From positions 481,001 to 545,000 of the forward strand of contig NZ_FMYX01000001.1 in the NCBI RefSeq assembly GCF_900102675.1: 64,000 nt of DNA, given 5' to 3'. This DNA is from Pseudomonas guariconensis. Its GTDB lineage: Bacteria > Pseudomonadota > Gammaproteobacteria > Pseudomonadales > Pseudomonadaceae. Shown here one piece after another: positions 1 through 9,903 of this stretch. The first letter of the stretch is position 1, and the number at the start of each line of letters is the position of its first letter. The notes beneath the pieces were generated by a model. It did no database searches. It had not been told where the DNA came from and was given only the letters and a program-made list of their open reading frames with translations. Made by a program: the position numbers and the translations under genes.

Positions 1-874
1 GTTCGGGGTGCGGGGCGTCCTTGAGCACCACCATGTTGTTGATCCACATGGGCGCGCCTTCGCGGGGGATGCTGTAGGTCACCTGCACGCCATTGTTGGC
101 CCGCTCGGCCGCCTGCTTGGCGCTGTACACCGAGCCGCCCCAGCCTACCACCACGCAGATGTCGCCATTGGCCAGGTCCGTGGTGAACTTCGACGAATCG
201 AAATAGCGCACATAGGGACGGATGCCCTGCAGCAGTTCCTCGGCCTTGCGGTAGTCGTCCGGGTTGCGGCTGTTGGCGGGCAGGCCAAGGTAGTGCAGGG
301 CGATCGGCAGGATCTCTACCGGCGCATCGAGCATGGCCACGCCACAGGCGCTTAGCTTTTCGATGTTCTCCTTGCGCAGCACCAGGTCCCAGGAATCCAC
401 CGGCGCGTCCTTGCCCAGCAGTCGGGTCACCTTAGCCTTGTCGTAGCCGATACCGGTGGTGCCCCACATGTAAGGCACCGCGTAGCGATTGCCCGGGTCG
501 TTGGTGGCGAGCTTGCGCATCAGCTGCTCGTCCAGGTGCGAGCGGTTGCCCAACTGGGCGAGGTCCAGCGGCGCGAGCACGCCGGCCTTGATGAAGTTGG
601 GCAGCAGGTCGTCGGGCACCATCACCACGTCATACCCGCTATGGCCGGCCATCAGCTTACTTTCCATGACTTCGGCGTTGTCGAAGGCATCCAGCACCAA
701 GGTCGTGCCGGTGGCCTGCTCGAAGGCCTTGGGCGTTTCCGGTGCCAGGAAGTCGGACCAGTTGTAGAAATGCACGGTGGGTGCACCGGCGGCGACGGCA
801 TCGAGGCTGAGGAGCCCGGCAAGGCCGAGCGTGGCCAGGCGACGGCCGAGGGCTGGGGGACGTACGAGCTGCAT
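1..874 (-). CDS. Polyamine-type ABC transporter substrate-binding protein (PotF/SpuD-like), 3' end cut by window edge
   Basis: The reverse strand reads from ATG at 874 through 291 codons without a stop to base 1. It begins with a signal peptide (hydrophobic LATLGLAGLLSLDAVAAGA), then VHFYNWSDFLAPETP, the typical first strand of PotF/SpuD periplasmic polyamine-binding proteins. Further family features are DAFDNAEVMESKLMAG, YDVVMVPDDLLPNFI, YAVPYMWGTTGIGYDK and DICVVVGWGGSVYSAK. About 75 residues appear to be missing compared with the usual ~365. The role would be capture of putrescine or spermidine in the periplasm for an inner-membrane ABC importer. Its partner genes are not in the window. 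The exact ligand cannot be told from what is visible. Confidence 0.9.
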   Translation of the reverse strand, partial: MQLVRPPALGRRLATLGLAGLLSLDAVAAGAPTVHFYNWSDFLAPETPKAFEQATGTTLVLDAFDNAEVMESKLMAGHSGYDVVMVPDDLLPNFIKAGVLAPLDLAQLGNRSHLDEQLMRKLATNDPGNRYAVPYMWGTTGIGYDKAKVTRLLGKDAPVDSWDLVLRKENIEKLSACGVAMLDAPVEILPIALHYLGLPANSRNPDDYRKAEELLQGIRPYVRYFDSSKFTTDLANGDICVVVGWGGSVYSAKQAAERANNGVQVTYSIPREGAPMWINNMVVLKDAPHPE

Positions 875-1007
875 TTGTAATCCTTGTTATCGCGCTGCAA
901 AAGGGGTAGGGCGAATGTAGGCGCGTACCGAATGCTTTCCTATCCCGTCGAAGGGTTAACCCCTGGGGTAGGGGAGACTGGCATTGTCCTCAGGCGAAGT
1001 CAGCACA

Positions 1008-1028
1008 TTAGGATTCGTCTCATGGGGC
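1008..1028 (+). promoter_or_regulatory. Candidate response-regulator box 1 (AGGATTCGTCTCATGGGG)
   Basis: The box shares AGGAT-CGTCT-N-ATG(GGG) with copies at 1141-1156 and 9187-9206. All three precede genes of the same phosphorelay/fimbria locus. The TTAGGAT half is reminiscent of enterobacterial RcsB boxes, and the locus encodes an RcsB/LuxR-type regulator. Binding is inference only. Confidence 0.4.
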
Positions 1029-1140
1029 GCCGGATGGCCTGGCCTTAACCTTGAGGCTTTGATCGACGCTTGCTCGAGCCGTGGACTGGCAAGAAGAGGA
1101 GCCAGACCCATGGGAGATGGCAGGCAGTATGCGTCGGAAC

Positions 1141-1156
1141 TAAGGATCGTCTGATG
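1141..1156 (+). promoter_or_regulatory. Candidate response-regulator box 2 (TAAGGATCGTCTGATG)
   Basis: This is the second copy of the AGGATCGTCT-N-ATG element, about 34 bp before the start of the first hybrid kinase. It is nearly identical to the copy before the pilin gene. Its position close to the start codon would fit an autoregulatory site. Confidence 0.4.
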
Positions 1157-1189
1157 TCCATTGGCCAGCTCGAATCTTAGATTCGGCGG

Positions 1190-4015
1190 ATGAGATTAAA
1201 AAGCTACCTGTTGCAGATCAGCCCTTTGCTTTCCAGTCCCGAAGCCGTCCGCCGACTGCTTCGGGTGTTCGCGATCGTGCTGTCGGTCGGCATCCTCAGC
1301 GGTGCCTACAACTTCCTGCTGTTCACCTTCAATAACGACATTTCCCAACGCCGCGGCTACATGAGCAGTGCCATCGCCGAGGCGCACACCTTCTTCACCA
1401 CCCGCGAAGCATTGCTCGAAAGCCTGAGCCTGTCGGCCGTGCGCAAGGGCTGGCAGGCCGAGCCGCTGGTCTACCTGCCGTCCTTCGAGGAGGTTCACCT
1501 GCAACTAGGCGATGCGGCCGGCAAGCAGTGGAGCATCTGGTTGACCCGACGCATGTGCGACTACCTCAGGGCACAGCAGGTCAGTCTTTTGTATGTGGGT
1601 AATGGGGCGCATGACCACGGCGTGCGCCTGTTCAGCCCGTCCGGCGCAGAGCCGGCGTTGCCTCGCCGCATTCTCGAGCAATTGCAGGCGTTGCGCGACG
1701 ACGATGGCTCACCGCTACAAGAACTGTGGCTGACCGATCAGGATCAACAGGCCACGCACCTGTATATCTTCAAGCGCCTGGACGAAGAGGATGCCGATTC
1801 CGGCTGGCTGGGCCTGGAGATGGACAGCCGGGCCGTGTCGGCAGCGCTGAGCGACCAGAGCGCCGGCGAATTCATGATGCTCAACGCCGATGAAATGCTG
1901 GTGTTCAGCAACATGCCGGGCGCGCGCTTGAGCCGATCGCTGCTGGAGCGCCGGGGCGACAATTTTTTCGGTTTCGTCGGCGACGGCCTGTTTCCGGATC
2001 ATCTGGTCATCCGCAAGAACCTGATGTCCTCGGACTGGCAGCTGGTCTATTCGATCGATCTTATCGACGTATTGCAGGGGCTGTGGAAGCAGTTGCTCGG
2101 CACTTTGCTGTTCTGTCTGCTCAATATTTTATTGATCGTGCTGTTGCTGCGCCGCTTCGAGCAGCGCCTGATCACCCCGACCATCCATCGGATCCAGGCG
2201 CTGATCGAAAGTGAGGCGTTCAGCCGTGACGTGATCCAGGCCGCGCCGGTGGCGCTGTGCGTACTGCGCCGCAGTGACGGTCAGATGGTGCTGGAAAATT
2301 CGTTGGCCCAGCAGTGGCTGGGCAAGGGATTGGACCGGGAGATCCTCTGCCCAGGCTGGATCCGCCAGGCATTCGACGCGCCCGAAGCTCCCCATGGCGA
2401 GACCTTCGAGACCTCAAGCGGTCGTCACCTGCACCTTAGCAGTGTGCCCACCCGCTACAAAGGAGAGGATGTGCTGCTGTGTGCTTTCAATGACGTCACC
2501 GCCAGCAAGCAGGTGGAGGCGGCGCTCAAAGCGGCGCGCCAATCGGCGGATGCGGCCAACGAAGCCAAGACACTGTTTCTGGCCACCATGAGCCATGAGA
2601 TCCGGACACCGCTGTATGGCGTGCTGGGGACGCTGGAGCTGTTGTCGCGTACACATTTGGATGCCCAACAGCGCGACTACCTGCAAGCGCTCGAAGGCTC
2701 TTCGGCCACCTTGTTGCAGTTGATCTGCGATGTGCTGGATGTCTCGAAAATCGAAGCCGGCCAGTTGGCCCTGGAGGTCAGTGAGTTTTCCCCGCTGGAG
2801 CTGGTGCACGAGGTGATCCAGGGCTACAGCGCCGCGGCCCTGGGCAAGGGCCTGGAGCTCTATGCCTGCCTCGATCCGCAACTGCCGCTGCGGCTGTTGG
2901 GGGATCGTGCGCGCATCCGGCAAATCCTGAATAACCTGCTGAGCAACGCCGTCAAGTTCACCGACTATGGCCGCGTTGTGCTGCGTGTGCGCCTGTCGCA
3001 CCGGGAGGGAGAGCGTTCCTGTCTGCTGTGGCAGGTCGCCGACACCGGGCGTGGCATCGCCGAGGAAGAACACCCATTGATCTTCGACCCGTTCTATCAG
3101 ACCGCAGGCAACATCCAAGGGGTGGCGGGTACTGGCCTGGGCCTGCCGATCTGCCAGCGCCTGACGCAATTGATGAACGGCCAGATGCGTATGGTCAGCG
3201 AACTCGGCTTGGGCACCAGCTTCACCTTGCTGTTGCCGCTGGAGGAGTCCTTGCGCACCCACGAGGCGGCTTTGCCCTGCAACCTGTTGGCCGAGCGCAT
3301 CCATGTGGTGTCGCCGCTGCGCGAGCTGGCCGAGAGCCTGGCAGGGTGGTTGCGGCGCTGGGGCGCGCGGGCCCAGGTCGGGCAGCCGGTATCGATGAGT
3401 GCAGGCGGGGTCCTGCTCGAGGCGCATCCCGGCAGGTTGGACACTCAGCTGGTGCCGCAATGGAATGGACGCCGGGTATTAGCCAGCGCCGATGGCTGCA
3501 GCGAACCGCGCCAGGACGGCGAAAGCTGGCACGTCAACCTCAGCCACCTGGTCGCATTACACCAGGCCATCTGCCAGGCCCAAGGGCTTTGGGTGGCAGG
3601 TGATCAGACGCGCAGCGCTGGCCCCCAGATCCGCCACCTTGGCCTGAGCATTCTGGTGGCCGAGGACAACATCATCAACCAGTTGATTCTGCGTGATCAG
3701 CTCGAAGAACTCGGCTGCACCGTAGTGCTCGCTGGCGACGGCGAGCAGGCCCTGCGCTGCTGGGATCAGGGGGCGTTCGATGTGGTGCTGAGCGACGTCA
3801 ACATGCCCCGGGTCAACGGCTACGAACTGGCCAGAACCCTGCGCCGGCGAGGCTGCACCGTACCCATCGTCGGTGCCACGGCAAATGCCCTGCGCGGCGA
3901 GGAGGAGCTGTGCCTGGCCGCCGGCATGAATCACTGCCTGGTCAAGCCCTTCACGTTGCAGACGCTGTACCACTGCCTGGCCGCCTACCAAGGAAACGCC
4001 CATGAGAGCCTTTGA
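1190..4015 (+). CDS. Hybrid sensor histidine kinase (RocS/PvrS-like): periplasmic sensor, PAS, HisKA, HATPase, REC
   Basis: The 941-residue inner-membrane kinase has TM1 at about residues 23-45 and a ~250-residue periplasmic sensor region. TM2 lies near 300-322 ([19 protein letters not shown]), followed by a PAS-like segment. The HisKA box [18 protein letters not shown] has its phospho-acceptor at His469. HATPase motifs include [12 protein letters not shown] and [12 protein letters not shown]. The C-terminal receiver domain ([15 protein letters not shown]) has Asp869. Unlike its paralogue at 5277-8486 it has no Hpt domain, so it probably hands phosphate to an Hpt in trans, the second kinase being the obvious candidate. 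It overlaps the EAL response regulator by 14 bases, which implies co-translation. The arrangement matches PvrS/RocS kinases controlling Cup fimbriae. The signal is unknown. Confidence 0.9.
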   Translation: MRLKSYLLQISPLLSSPEAVRRLLRVFAIVLSVGILSGAYNFLLFTFNNDISQRRGYMSSAIAEAHTFFTTREALLESLSLSAVRKGWQAEPLVYLPSFEEVHLQLGDAAGKQWSIWLTRRMCDYLRAQQVSLLYVGNGAHDHGVRLFSPSGAEPALPRRILEQLQALRDDDGSPLQELWLTDQDQQATHLYIFKRLDEEDADSGWLGLEMDSRAVSAALSDQSAGEFMMLNADEMLVFSNMPGARLSRSLLERRGDNFFGFVGDGLFPDHLVIRKNLMSSDWQLVYSIDLIDVLQGLWKQLLGTLLFCLLNILLIVLLLRRFEQRLITPTIHRIQALIESEAFSRDVIQAAPVALCVLRRSDGQMVLENSLAQQWLGKGLDREILCPGWIRQAFDAPEAPHGETFETSSGRHLHLSSVPTRYKGEDVLLCAFNDVTASKQVEAALKAARQSADAANEAKTLFLATMSHEIRTPLYGVLGTLELLSRTHLDAQQRDYLQALEGSSATLLQLICDVLDVSKIEAGQLALEVSEFSPLELVHEVIQGYSAAALGKGLELYACLDPQLPLRLLGDRARIRQILNNLLSNAVKFTDYGRVVLRVRLSHREGERSCLLWQVADTGRGIAEEEHPLIFDPFYQTAGNIQGVAGTGLGLPICQRLTQLMNGQMRMVSELGLGTSFTLLLPLEESLRTHEAALPCNLLAERIHVVSPLRELAESLAGWLRRWGARAQVGQPVSMSAGGVLLEAHPGRLDTQLVPQWNGRRVLASADGCSEPRQDGESWHVNLSHLVALHQAICQAQGLWVAGDQTRSAGPQIRHLGLSILVAEDNIINQLILRDQLEELGCTVVLAGDGEQALRCWDQGAFDVVLSDVNMPRVNGYELARTLRRRGCTVPIVGATANALRGEEELCLAAGMNHCLVKPFTLQTLYHCLAAYQGNAHESL

Positions 4016-5195
4016 AATCCTCATCGTCGAGGACCACCCGTTCCAGTGCATGTACCTGCAGCACCTGTTCAATGAACTGGGCGAGCTGCGTGTGGACACC
4101 GCCCGGGACGGCACCGAGGCGCTGTTGCGCCTGCAGCAGCGCGACTATGACCTGATCCTTACGGACCTGTTGATGCCAGGCATGGACGGTGTGCAGTTCA
4201 TCCAGCACCTGGCAGCACTGCCAGGCAGGACAGGCCTGGCGATCATGAGCGCGGCATCACGGCGGATGCTGATGGCCGCAAGCTTGGCGGCCAAACATCT
4301 TGGCGTGGACGTGGTGGGGTTGTTGTCCAAGCCTGTCACGCCCGAGGCGCTAAGGGCTGTCGTCGAGCAACTGCGCGAGCAGCGGCGAACACCCGCCCAT
4401 GCCACACCGCAGGCAGTCGATTATGACCGCCAGACTTTGCTCGAAGCCCTGAACAACCGGGCGTTCCAGGCCTGGTTCCAACCCAAGAAGTCTTTGAGCA
4501 CCGGCCGTATCGTCGCCGCCGAGGCTCTGGTGCGCTGGATACATCCCGAGCACGGTGTGCTGTTGCCAGGGGCATTTCTGCCAGCGCTCAGGGCCTTCGA
4601 TCTGGAGGAGCGCCTGTTGTGGTCGATGCTCAAGCAGAGCCTGGACGCCCAGGCCCAATGGCGCGCCCGGGGTTATGACTTGCCCGTGTCGATCAACCTG
4701 CCGACCCACCTGCTCAACAGTCATGACTTGGCTGACCGTCTGCTGGAATTCGTATTGCACCATGGGGGCAACCCAGCCCGGATCTGCTTCGAGCTGATGG
4801 AATGCTCCGTTCCTGACGAGGTGAGCAACTACTACGCGGGCGCCTGCCGTCTGCGCATCAAGGGCTTCGGCCTTTCACAGGATGATTTTGGCAAGGGCTA
4901 CAGCTCTTACATGAATCTGGTGTCTACGCCGTTCACCGAGCTCAAGATCGATCGCGCGTTGGTGCAGGGCTGCCACGAGAACGACAACCTGGCCTGCGCC
5001 CTGGCCAGCATTGTCGCCCTTGGCCGCCGGCTGGGCCTTAACGTGGTCGCCGAGGGTGTGGAGAAACCTGAGGAACTGGCTTTGCTGCGCCGGCTGGAGT
5101 GCAGCCATGTGCAGGGCTTCCTGATTTCCCATGCGGTGTCCCTGGACCAGTTCCTGCATTTGCTGAAGGTCGATGGACCGGCAATGAGCCATTAA
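4002..5195 (+). CDS. Response regulator with EAL (c-di-GMP phosphodiesterase) output, PvrR/RocR-like
   Basis: The 397-residue cytoplasmic protein has an N-terminal receiver domain (ILIVEDHPF acidic pocket, Asp55 in LILTDLLMPGMDG) and a C-terminal EAL domain from about residue 140. Catalytic features look intact: AEALVRW (EAL motif), SINLPTHLL (Asn), CFELMECSV (Glu), LSQDDFGKGYSSY (DDFG loop), ELKIDRALV (Lys), VAEGVEKPEEL (Glu) and HVQGFLIS (Gln). It is therefore likely to hydrolyse c-di-GMP when phosphorylated. The start has a good Shine-Dalgarno (AAGGAAAC) inside the kinase gene. In P. aeruginosa the equivalent PvrR/RocR proteins lower fimbrial expression and biofilm formation, and the same role is inferred here. 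Confidence 0.9.
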   Translation: MRAFEILIVEDHPFQCMYLQHLFNELGELRVDTARDGTEALLRLQQRDYDLILTDLLMPGMDGVQFIQHLAALPGRTGLAIMSAASRRMLMAASLAAKHLGVDVVGLLSKPVTPEALRAVVEQLREQRRTPAHATPQAVDYDRQTLLEALNNRAFQAWFQPKKSLSTGRIVAAEALVRWIHPEHGVLLPGAFLPALRAFDLEERLLWSMLKQSLDAQAQWRARGYDLPVSINLPTHLLNSHDLADRLLEFVLHHGGNPARICFELMECSVPDEVSNYYAGACRLRIKGFGLSQDDFGKGYSSYMNLVSTPFTELKIDRALVQGCHENDNLACALASIVALGRRLGLNVVAEGVEKPEELALLRRLECSHVQGFLISHAVSLDQFLHLLKVDGPAMSH

Positions 5196-5276
5196 TCGGA
5201 CCTGGCGCAACGCTCGCGCCTAGCTTAGGAGGTAGACTCCCACCCTTACGCGTATTGCTGGCCCACGGACCCATTG

Positions 5277-8200
5277 ATGAAACACTCCAACGCGCTTCTG
5301 GACAATCTCACCCGCAGCTCGTCGCGTCTGAGCAAAGGCATCATGGTGCTGCTCGGGGTGGCGGTGCTGCTGGTGAGCACCACCTATTGGTCGTTCCAGC
5401 GGCTGATCGAGGAGCACCACGACACGGTGCGTTTCCACTTCACCCGGCTGATGCAGAACATTCAGGAGCAGGAGCTGTTCCTGACCTCGCTGCGCCAGCG
5501 TAGCCTGCGCGGCGAGTTGATGCCCCGCGATGCAGCCCAGATGCCCGGGGTCGAGCCGCGTCAATGGGAAGGCGATGGCATGTACCGTGGTCAGGAGAAT
5601 CCCTTCTCGATGCCGTTCAGTGTCAGGCTCGCCACTCATGCCGAGGACACTGACAAGGCCGCCCAGGTTGCCGTCCTCGCAGCGCACCTGAGCGCTTATT
5701 ACAGCGCCTTTTGGGCCACTTCGCATTTCCAGTCTCCCCAAGCCTTCCTGTTCAATCGACAGGGCGATTTCGACGTGGCCGTGCCCGCGAGAGGTGAGCA
5801 CAGTACCGGTACGGGCACACGGGAGCCAATCGGCCAGATGTTCGACATGGTTCGCGCCCAGGCACCACAGGGCGATGGCCCCGAGGTCAAGTGGCGCGCC
5901 TATGGCAGCCCCGGAAACGGGGTGGTTGCCGCGCGCGTGCTGGCCTATGCCAACCTCGATTTGCTGCCTGAACAGCTGCGCATCAAGGATTCCGGTCCGC
6001 ACGCCACGGCTGCGGTAATGCTCGACCTGACCCATGCCAATGATTTTCAGCGCACCATGGACTGGTCGGTGTATGACCGTTTCACCTTGGTCACCCCGTC
6101 GGGGCAAGTGCTCTCGGGCATCCTGCGTCCCGAGATGACGTTGCATGAGGGGTTCAACCTCAAGTCCGACGGGCTGGTGTTCAAGCTGGTCAACCACGAC
6201 GGGCCAGCCTGGACGGCGATCTACACCATCGGCTTCAAGAGCTTTTTCCGCTATGCGCTGGGTTCGTTGCTCAGTCTAGGCGCGGGGCTGGCCGGCCTGG
6301 GCGGCCTGGGTTGGGCGGCGAGCCGCTGGTATCGGCGCCAGGTGATCCTGCCGGCCAACCAGGCCCACGCCGCCATTGCCGAGAGCGAGGCCTTCAGCCG
6401 TGTGGTCATCGATACTGCCCCCACAGGGCTGTGTGTGGTGCGCCGGGCAGATCGCAAGGTACTGCTGGAAAACCAGCGCGCAAGGCAGTGGCAAGGGACC
6501 GCGGCGTTGGTGGCAGCTTTGGACCATTGGCAGGACAGCGGCGAGGGGGCCGAGCATGCGCTCGAGATCGAGGGACGGCATCTGCAGGTTGGTTTCGTCG
6601 CCACTCGCTACCAGGGCCAGGATGTACGGCTTTATGCCTTCAATGACGTGACGCGTCATGTCGAGGATGCCCGGGCGCTGGAAGACGCCCGGCGCACGGC
6701 GGCTGCGGCCAACGAGGCCAAGACACTGTTCCTGGCCACCATGAGTCATGAGATTCGCACACCGCTGTATGGGGTGCTGGGCACCTTGGAGCTGCTCGGC
6801 CTGACGCCGTTGGCGCCTCGCCAGCAAGCCTACCTACAGACCATCCAGCGCTCTTCGGCCACGCTGTTCCAGCTGATCAGCGACGTGCTCGATGTTTCGA
6901 AGATCGAGTCGGGGCAGATGGCCCTGGAGCCCGTGGAGTTCTGTCCACTGGAGATGATCGAAGACACCCTGCGCACCTATTCAGCCTTTGCCCAGCGTAA
7001 AGGGTTGCTGCTGTACGGCTGCACCGATGCCCGGCTGCCACAGCGGGTATTTGGCGACCCGATCCGGATTCGGCAGATCCTCAACAACCTGCTCAGCAAC
7101 GCTATCAAGTTCACCGACAGTGGCCGCGTTGTGCTGCGTACCCGGGTGTTCGACTGCGCCGAGGGCCAGGTGCACCTGGAATGGCAGGTCGCCGATACCG
7201 GCATCGGGTTGTCCGACTCGCAGCAGGCCAGGCTGTTCGAGCTGTTCTATCAGGTGCATGGAGGCTCCAATGAGGGCGGCGCCGGCCTGGGCCTGCCGAT
7301 CTGCGGATGGCTGAGCGAAATGATGGGCGGGCAGATGAAAGTGGTCAGCGAGCCGGGCCTGGGCAGCAGCTTCACGCTGCGGCTTGCCTTGCCGGTGGTG
7401 ACGGACGCGTTGCCCTCGCTTACCGAAGGCGTGCCGTCGGCGATGCCGGTGTTCGTCCGCGCGCCGATTCCGGAGCTGGCGCAGCACCATTGCGACTGGC
7501 TCAATCGCCTGGGACTGCGTGCCCATCTGGCGCCCTCTACGTCCGCTGCAATTCCTGCGCGGGCGGTGCTGGTCGATGTGCTGCCCGATGAAACGGCGCC
7601 AGCTTGGCCTGGCCCGCGCATTCGTTGCCATGCTACCGACTCGGCGCAAGCCGGGCGCGGCGACTGGGACATGAGCCTGCACGATGTCCAGGCCATAGCC
7701 CGGGCGGTTTGTCGGATCAACCAGGGGCAGATGGAACCTGCTGTGCAGCGGCAGGCCGGCACCGATAACGAGCTAGGCTTGCACATCCTGGTGGCCGAGG
7801 ATAACCCGATCAACCAGGCGATCCTCAAGGAGCAGCTCGAGGCGCTGGGTTGCAGTGTCGTGGTTGCACGCAATGGCGAACACGCCCTGCAGCTATGGCA
7901 GCCGGAAGTGTTCGACCTCGTGCTGACCGATGTGAACATGCCAGTCGTCAATGGCTATGAGCTGGCCACCGCACTGCGTGAACAGGACCCTGAGCTGCCG
8001 ATCATCGGCGTCACCGCCAACGCGATGCGCGAGGAGGGCGCACGTTGCCTGGAGGTGGGCATGAATGCCTGGATCGTCAAGCCGCTGAGCTTGCAGACCT
8101 TGCGCAGCCAACTGCTCAAACTGTGCCGGCCACACTGGCAGGGCGACAAGCAGGAACCCGTGGTGCCGCAAGCCGACACCACGGATGAGCAGCACGAGGA

Positions 8201-8486
8201 TGTGCTGGCGAAGCTATCGCCGGCCATGCGCGCCCTGTTCATCGAGACCATGACCCAGGACATCCAGGCACTGGAGACCGCCTTGGAGCAGGGCGACCTG
8301 CAGGCGCTCGGTAGACAACTGCACAGTATCGCCGGCGCGCTGGGCGCGGTACAGGCGAGCAGCCTGGCGCAACAGTGCATCGCGCTTGAGGTGTTGCTCG
8401 CCGACCAGGCGTACGATGAGGCCGCACACCTACAGGTCCGAAAGGTCATTCAACGCTTGGCGGCAATGATCGACGCGCTCAAGTAA
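5277..8486 (+). CDS. Hybrid sensor histidine kinase with C-terminal Hpt (RcsC/RocS1-like)
   Basis: The 1069-residue kinase has TM1 near residues 22-42 (IMVLLGVAVLLVSTTYW), a long periplasmic sensor region and TM2 near 325-350. A PAS-like region follows, then HisKA ([18 protein letters not shown], His491), HATPase (NNLLSNAIKFTD, GAGLGLPICGWL) and a receiver (VLTDVNMPVVNGYEL, Asp885). The last domain is an Hpt (RQLHSIAGALGAV, His1016). This is the full BvgS/ArcB-type His-Asp-His relay, ready to phosphorylate the LuxR-type and possibly the EAL regulator. I start it at ATG 5277; a TTG immediately before is in frame. HisKA and PAS segments are near-copies of those in the 1190-4015 kinase, so the two probably arose by duplication. 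Confidence 0.9.
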   Translation: MKHSNALLDNLTRSSSRLSKGIMVLLGVAVLLVSTTYWSFQRLIEEHHDTVRFHFTRLMQNIQEQELFLTSLRQRSLRGELMPRDAAQMPGVEPRQWEGDGMYRGQENPFSMPFSVRLATHAEDTDKAAQVAVLAAHLSAYYSAFWATSHFQSPQAFLFNRQGDFDVAVPARGEHSTGTGTREPIGQMFDMVRAQAPQGDGPEVKWRAYGSPGNGVVAARVLAYANLDLLPEQLRIKDSGPHATAAVMLDLTHANDFQRTMDWSVYDRFTLVTPSGQVLSGILRPEMTLHEGFNLKSDGLVFKLVNHDGPAWTAIYTIGFKSFFRYALGSLLSLGAGLAGLGGLGWAASRWYRRQVILPANQAHAAIAESEAFSRVVIDTAPTGLCVVRRADRKVLLENQRARQWQGTAALVAALDHWQDSGEGAEHALEIEGRHLQVGFVATRYQGQDVRLYAFNDVTRHVEDARALEDARRTAAAANEAKTLFLATMSHEIRTPLYGVLGTLELLGLTPLAPRQQAYLQTIQRSSATLFQLISDVLDVSKIESGQMALEPVEFCPLEMIEDTLRTYSAFAQRKGLLLYGCTDARLPQRVFGDPIRIRQILNNLLSNAIKFTDSGRVVLRTRVFDCAEGQVHLEWQVADTGIGLSDSQQARLFELFYQVHGGSNEGGAGLGLPICGWLSEMMGGQMKVVSEPGLGSSFTLRLALPVVTDALPSLTEGVPSAMPVFVRAPIPELAQHHCDWLNRLGLRAHLAPSTSAAIPARAVLVDVLPDETAPAWPGPRIRCHATDSAQAGRGDWDMSLHDVQAIARAVCRINQGQMEPAVQRQAGTDNELGLHILVAEDNPINQAILKEQLEALGCSVVVARNGEHALQLWQPEVFDLVLTDVNMPVVNGYELATALREQDPELPIIGVTANAMREEGARCLEVGMNAWIVKPLSLQTLRSQLLKLCRPHWQGDKQEPVVPQADTTDEQHEDVLAKLSPAMRALFIETMTQDIQALETALEQGDLQALGRQLHSIAGALGAVQASSLAQQCIALEVLLADQAYDEAAHLQVRKVIQRLAAMIDALK

Positions 8487-8523
8487 CATTAACCAGACTG
8501 TTCACCCACTCGCCTGAGGCTTT

Positions 8524-9171
8524 ATGGAAAAACTCAAGGTCATCATTGCCGACGATCATCCCATTGTGTTGTTTGGCGTTCGCGAACTGGTCGAACGGGA
8601 CCCGCATTTTTGCGTGGTCGGGGAGGCGGTAAGTTCCAGCGCATTGATCGCTTTACTGCAGGAACAACCAGTCGATCTGGTGATTACCGACTACAACATG
8701 CCGGATGACTCGCCCTATGGCGACGGCTTGAAGTTGATCGACTATCTCAAACGGCACTACCCCGCAGTTCAAGTGTTGATATTGACGATGATATCCAGCT
8801 CGATGATTCTTGAGCGCCTGCACGAGTTGGGTGTGGTGGGCGTCATTCAGAAGAATCACCTGCACACCGAGATCGAGCGCGCGCTCAAGGCGATTCGCGG
8901 CAAACGCCCGTACTTGAGCCCTCAGGCGCCCAGAGCCTCAGTGGTTGATTCGGGGTTGGACACTGACCAGCGCCTGGAAACGCTGTCGCTCAAAGAACGT
9001 GAAGTGTTGCGCTTGTTCGTGGCCGGCAAGACCGTGGGTGATATTGCCCTTAGCCTCAGCCGCAGCCCCAAGACAATCAGTGCGCAAAAAGTCTCGGCCA
9101 TGCGCAAACTTGAAGTCGATAATGACCAGGCACTATTGGCTTATTGCCTGGAGCGGCGTCTGTTTAATTGA
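8524..9171 (+). CDS. LuxR/NarL-family response regulator (RcsB/RocA1-like)
   Basis: The 215-residue protein has a receiver domain (IIADDHPIVLFGV acidic pair, Asp56 in LVITDYNMPDDSP) and a C-terminal LuxR helix-turn-helix (LSLKEREVLRLFVAGKTVGDIALSLS, then SPKTISAQKVSAMRKL). DDSPYGDGLKLIDYLKR after the phospho-site is typical of the RcsB/BvgA subgroup. It lies 37 bp after the Hpt-bearing kinase and 102 bp before the pilin gene. The likely job is activation of the fimbrial operon after phosphotransfer from the two kinases. The AGGATCGTCT boxes at 1008, 1141 and 9187 are candidate binding sites. Confidence 0.9.
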   Translation: MEKLKVIIADDHPIVLFGVRELVERDPHFCVVGEAVSSSALIALLQEQPVDLVITDYNMPDDSPYGDGLKLIDYLKRHYPAVQVLILTMISSSMILERLHELGVVGVIQKNHLHTEIERALKAIRGKRPYLSPQAPRASVVDSGLDTDQRLETLSLKEREVLRLFVAGKTVGDIALSLSRSPKTISAQKVSAMRKLEVDNDQALLAYCLERRLFN

Positions 9172-9186
9172 CGCTTGGCGGAGCTT

Positions 9187-9206
9187 ATCAGGATCGTCTT
9201 ATGGGG
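9187..9206 (+). promoter_or_regulatory. Candidate response-regulator box 3 upstream of the pilin gene
   Basis: ATCAGGATCGTCTTATGGGG lies 68 bp upstream of the pilin start. It shares AGGATCGTCT-N-ATG with the copy at 1141-1156, and the GGGG extension with the copy at 1008-1028. The position suits an activator site for the fimbrial promoter. No strong sigma-70 -35/-10 pair is evident nearby. Confidence 0.45.
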
Positions 9207-9273
9207 ATAGGTGTCCGGGTTTATTAATGTGTTCTGGCAGTTCAGTGCAGCACATTTCAACTAGGACATCATC

Positions 9274-9879
9274 ATGAAAAACTATTCACTCGCCGCTTTG
9301 GCACTGTCGACACTCGTTACTTCCATGGGCACTTTGGCCGCAGGAGAACCACCGGTTCCTGTACAAGGTGGCAGCGGCAAGATCAGCTTCAGCGGCGTCA
9401 TCAACAATGACGCGTGCTCGGTCGACGGCGCCAATGCCGATCGCGTGATCTCTGTGGATATGGGCAACGTTTCGATCAAAGACATGGGTAGCGCCGAAGC
9501 TCCAGCCTCGGGTCGTGTCACCAGCAAGGACTTCAACCTCAACGTCAACTGCAACCTGGGCACCAAGGTTTCCATGGTCTTCGACCCGACCATCCTCGGC
9601 GGCTCCGGTATCGTCACCGGCAAGGGCGTGCTGGCACTGACTCCAGGCAGTGGCGCAGCCAAGAACGTCGGTATCGCACTGCTCGACAGCACTGGGGCGA
9701 AGATCGACCTCAGCAGCAAGACCACTGCCACTATCCAGAGCGGCATGCATGGTGTCGGCGCAGCGGGCGGCGATGCCACCTTGAGTTTCTCGGCCGCCTA
9801 CGTGACCACCGGCGCCGAGGGCACTGCCACCGCCGGTCGCGGTGATGCCACCCTGCCATTCATCCTGCAGTACGAATAA
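9274..9879 (+). CDS. Fimbrial major subunit (chaperone-usher type 1 pilin, CupD1-like)
   Basis: The 201-residue exported protein has a signal peptide (KNYSLAALALSTLVTSMGTLAAG). Two cysteines (NNDACSVDG and VNCNLG) can form the disulfide conserved in FimA-type pilins. It ends in the alternating beta-zipper with penultimate tyrosine (ATLPFILQYE). IKDMGSAEAPASGR and the Gly/Ala/Thr-rich middle are typical of Cup major pilins. It would polymerise at the outer membrane by donor-strand exchange through the chaperone and usher genes downstream. Confidence 0.92.
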   Translation: MKNYSLAALALSTLVTSMGTLAAGEPPVPVQGGSGKISFSGVINNDACSVDGANADRVISVDMGNVSIKDMGSAEAPASGRVTSKDFNLNVNCNLGTKVSMVFDPTILGGSGIVTGKGVLALTPGSGAAKNVGIALLDSTGAKIDLSSKTTATIQSGMHGVGAAGGDATLSFSAAYVTTGAEGTATAGRGDATLPFILQYE

Positions 9880-9903
9880 GTCGTCACCCAGGGTTCTGTA
9901 CGC

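Larger units (their letters stand above)
875..1189. other. Divergent intergenic region with repeated AGGATCGTCT-type boxes
   Basis: This 315-bp stretch separates the PotF-like gene (minus) from the first hybrid kinase (plus) and holds no convincing ORF. It contains two related boxes: ATTAGGATTCGTCTCATGGGG at about 1008-1028 and TAAGGATCGTCTGATG at 1141-1156. A third copy lies upstream of the pilin gene at 9187-9206. The first kinase has no clear Shine-Dalgarno before its ATG at 1190. Confidence 0.5.

Noticed and set aside
2414..3460. 348-codon minus-strand frame inside the first hybrid kinase
   Set aside because: It is a shadow of the HisKA/HATPase coding strand, with Gln/His-rich composition and no recognisable domain or ribosome site.
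5220..6197. 325-codon minus-strand frame opposite the second kinase sensor region
   Set aside because: It is a shadow frame; the plus-strand kinase is continuous and motif-bearing.
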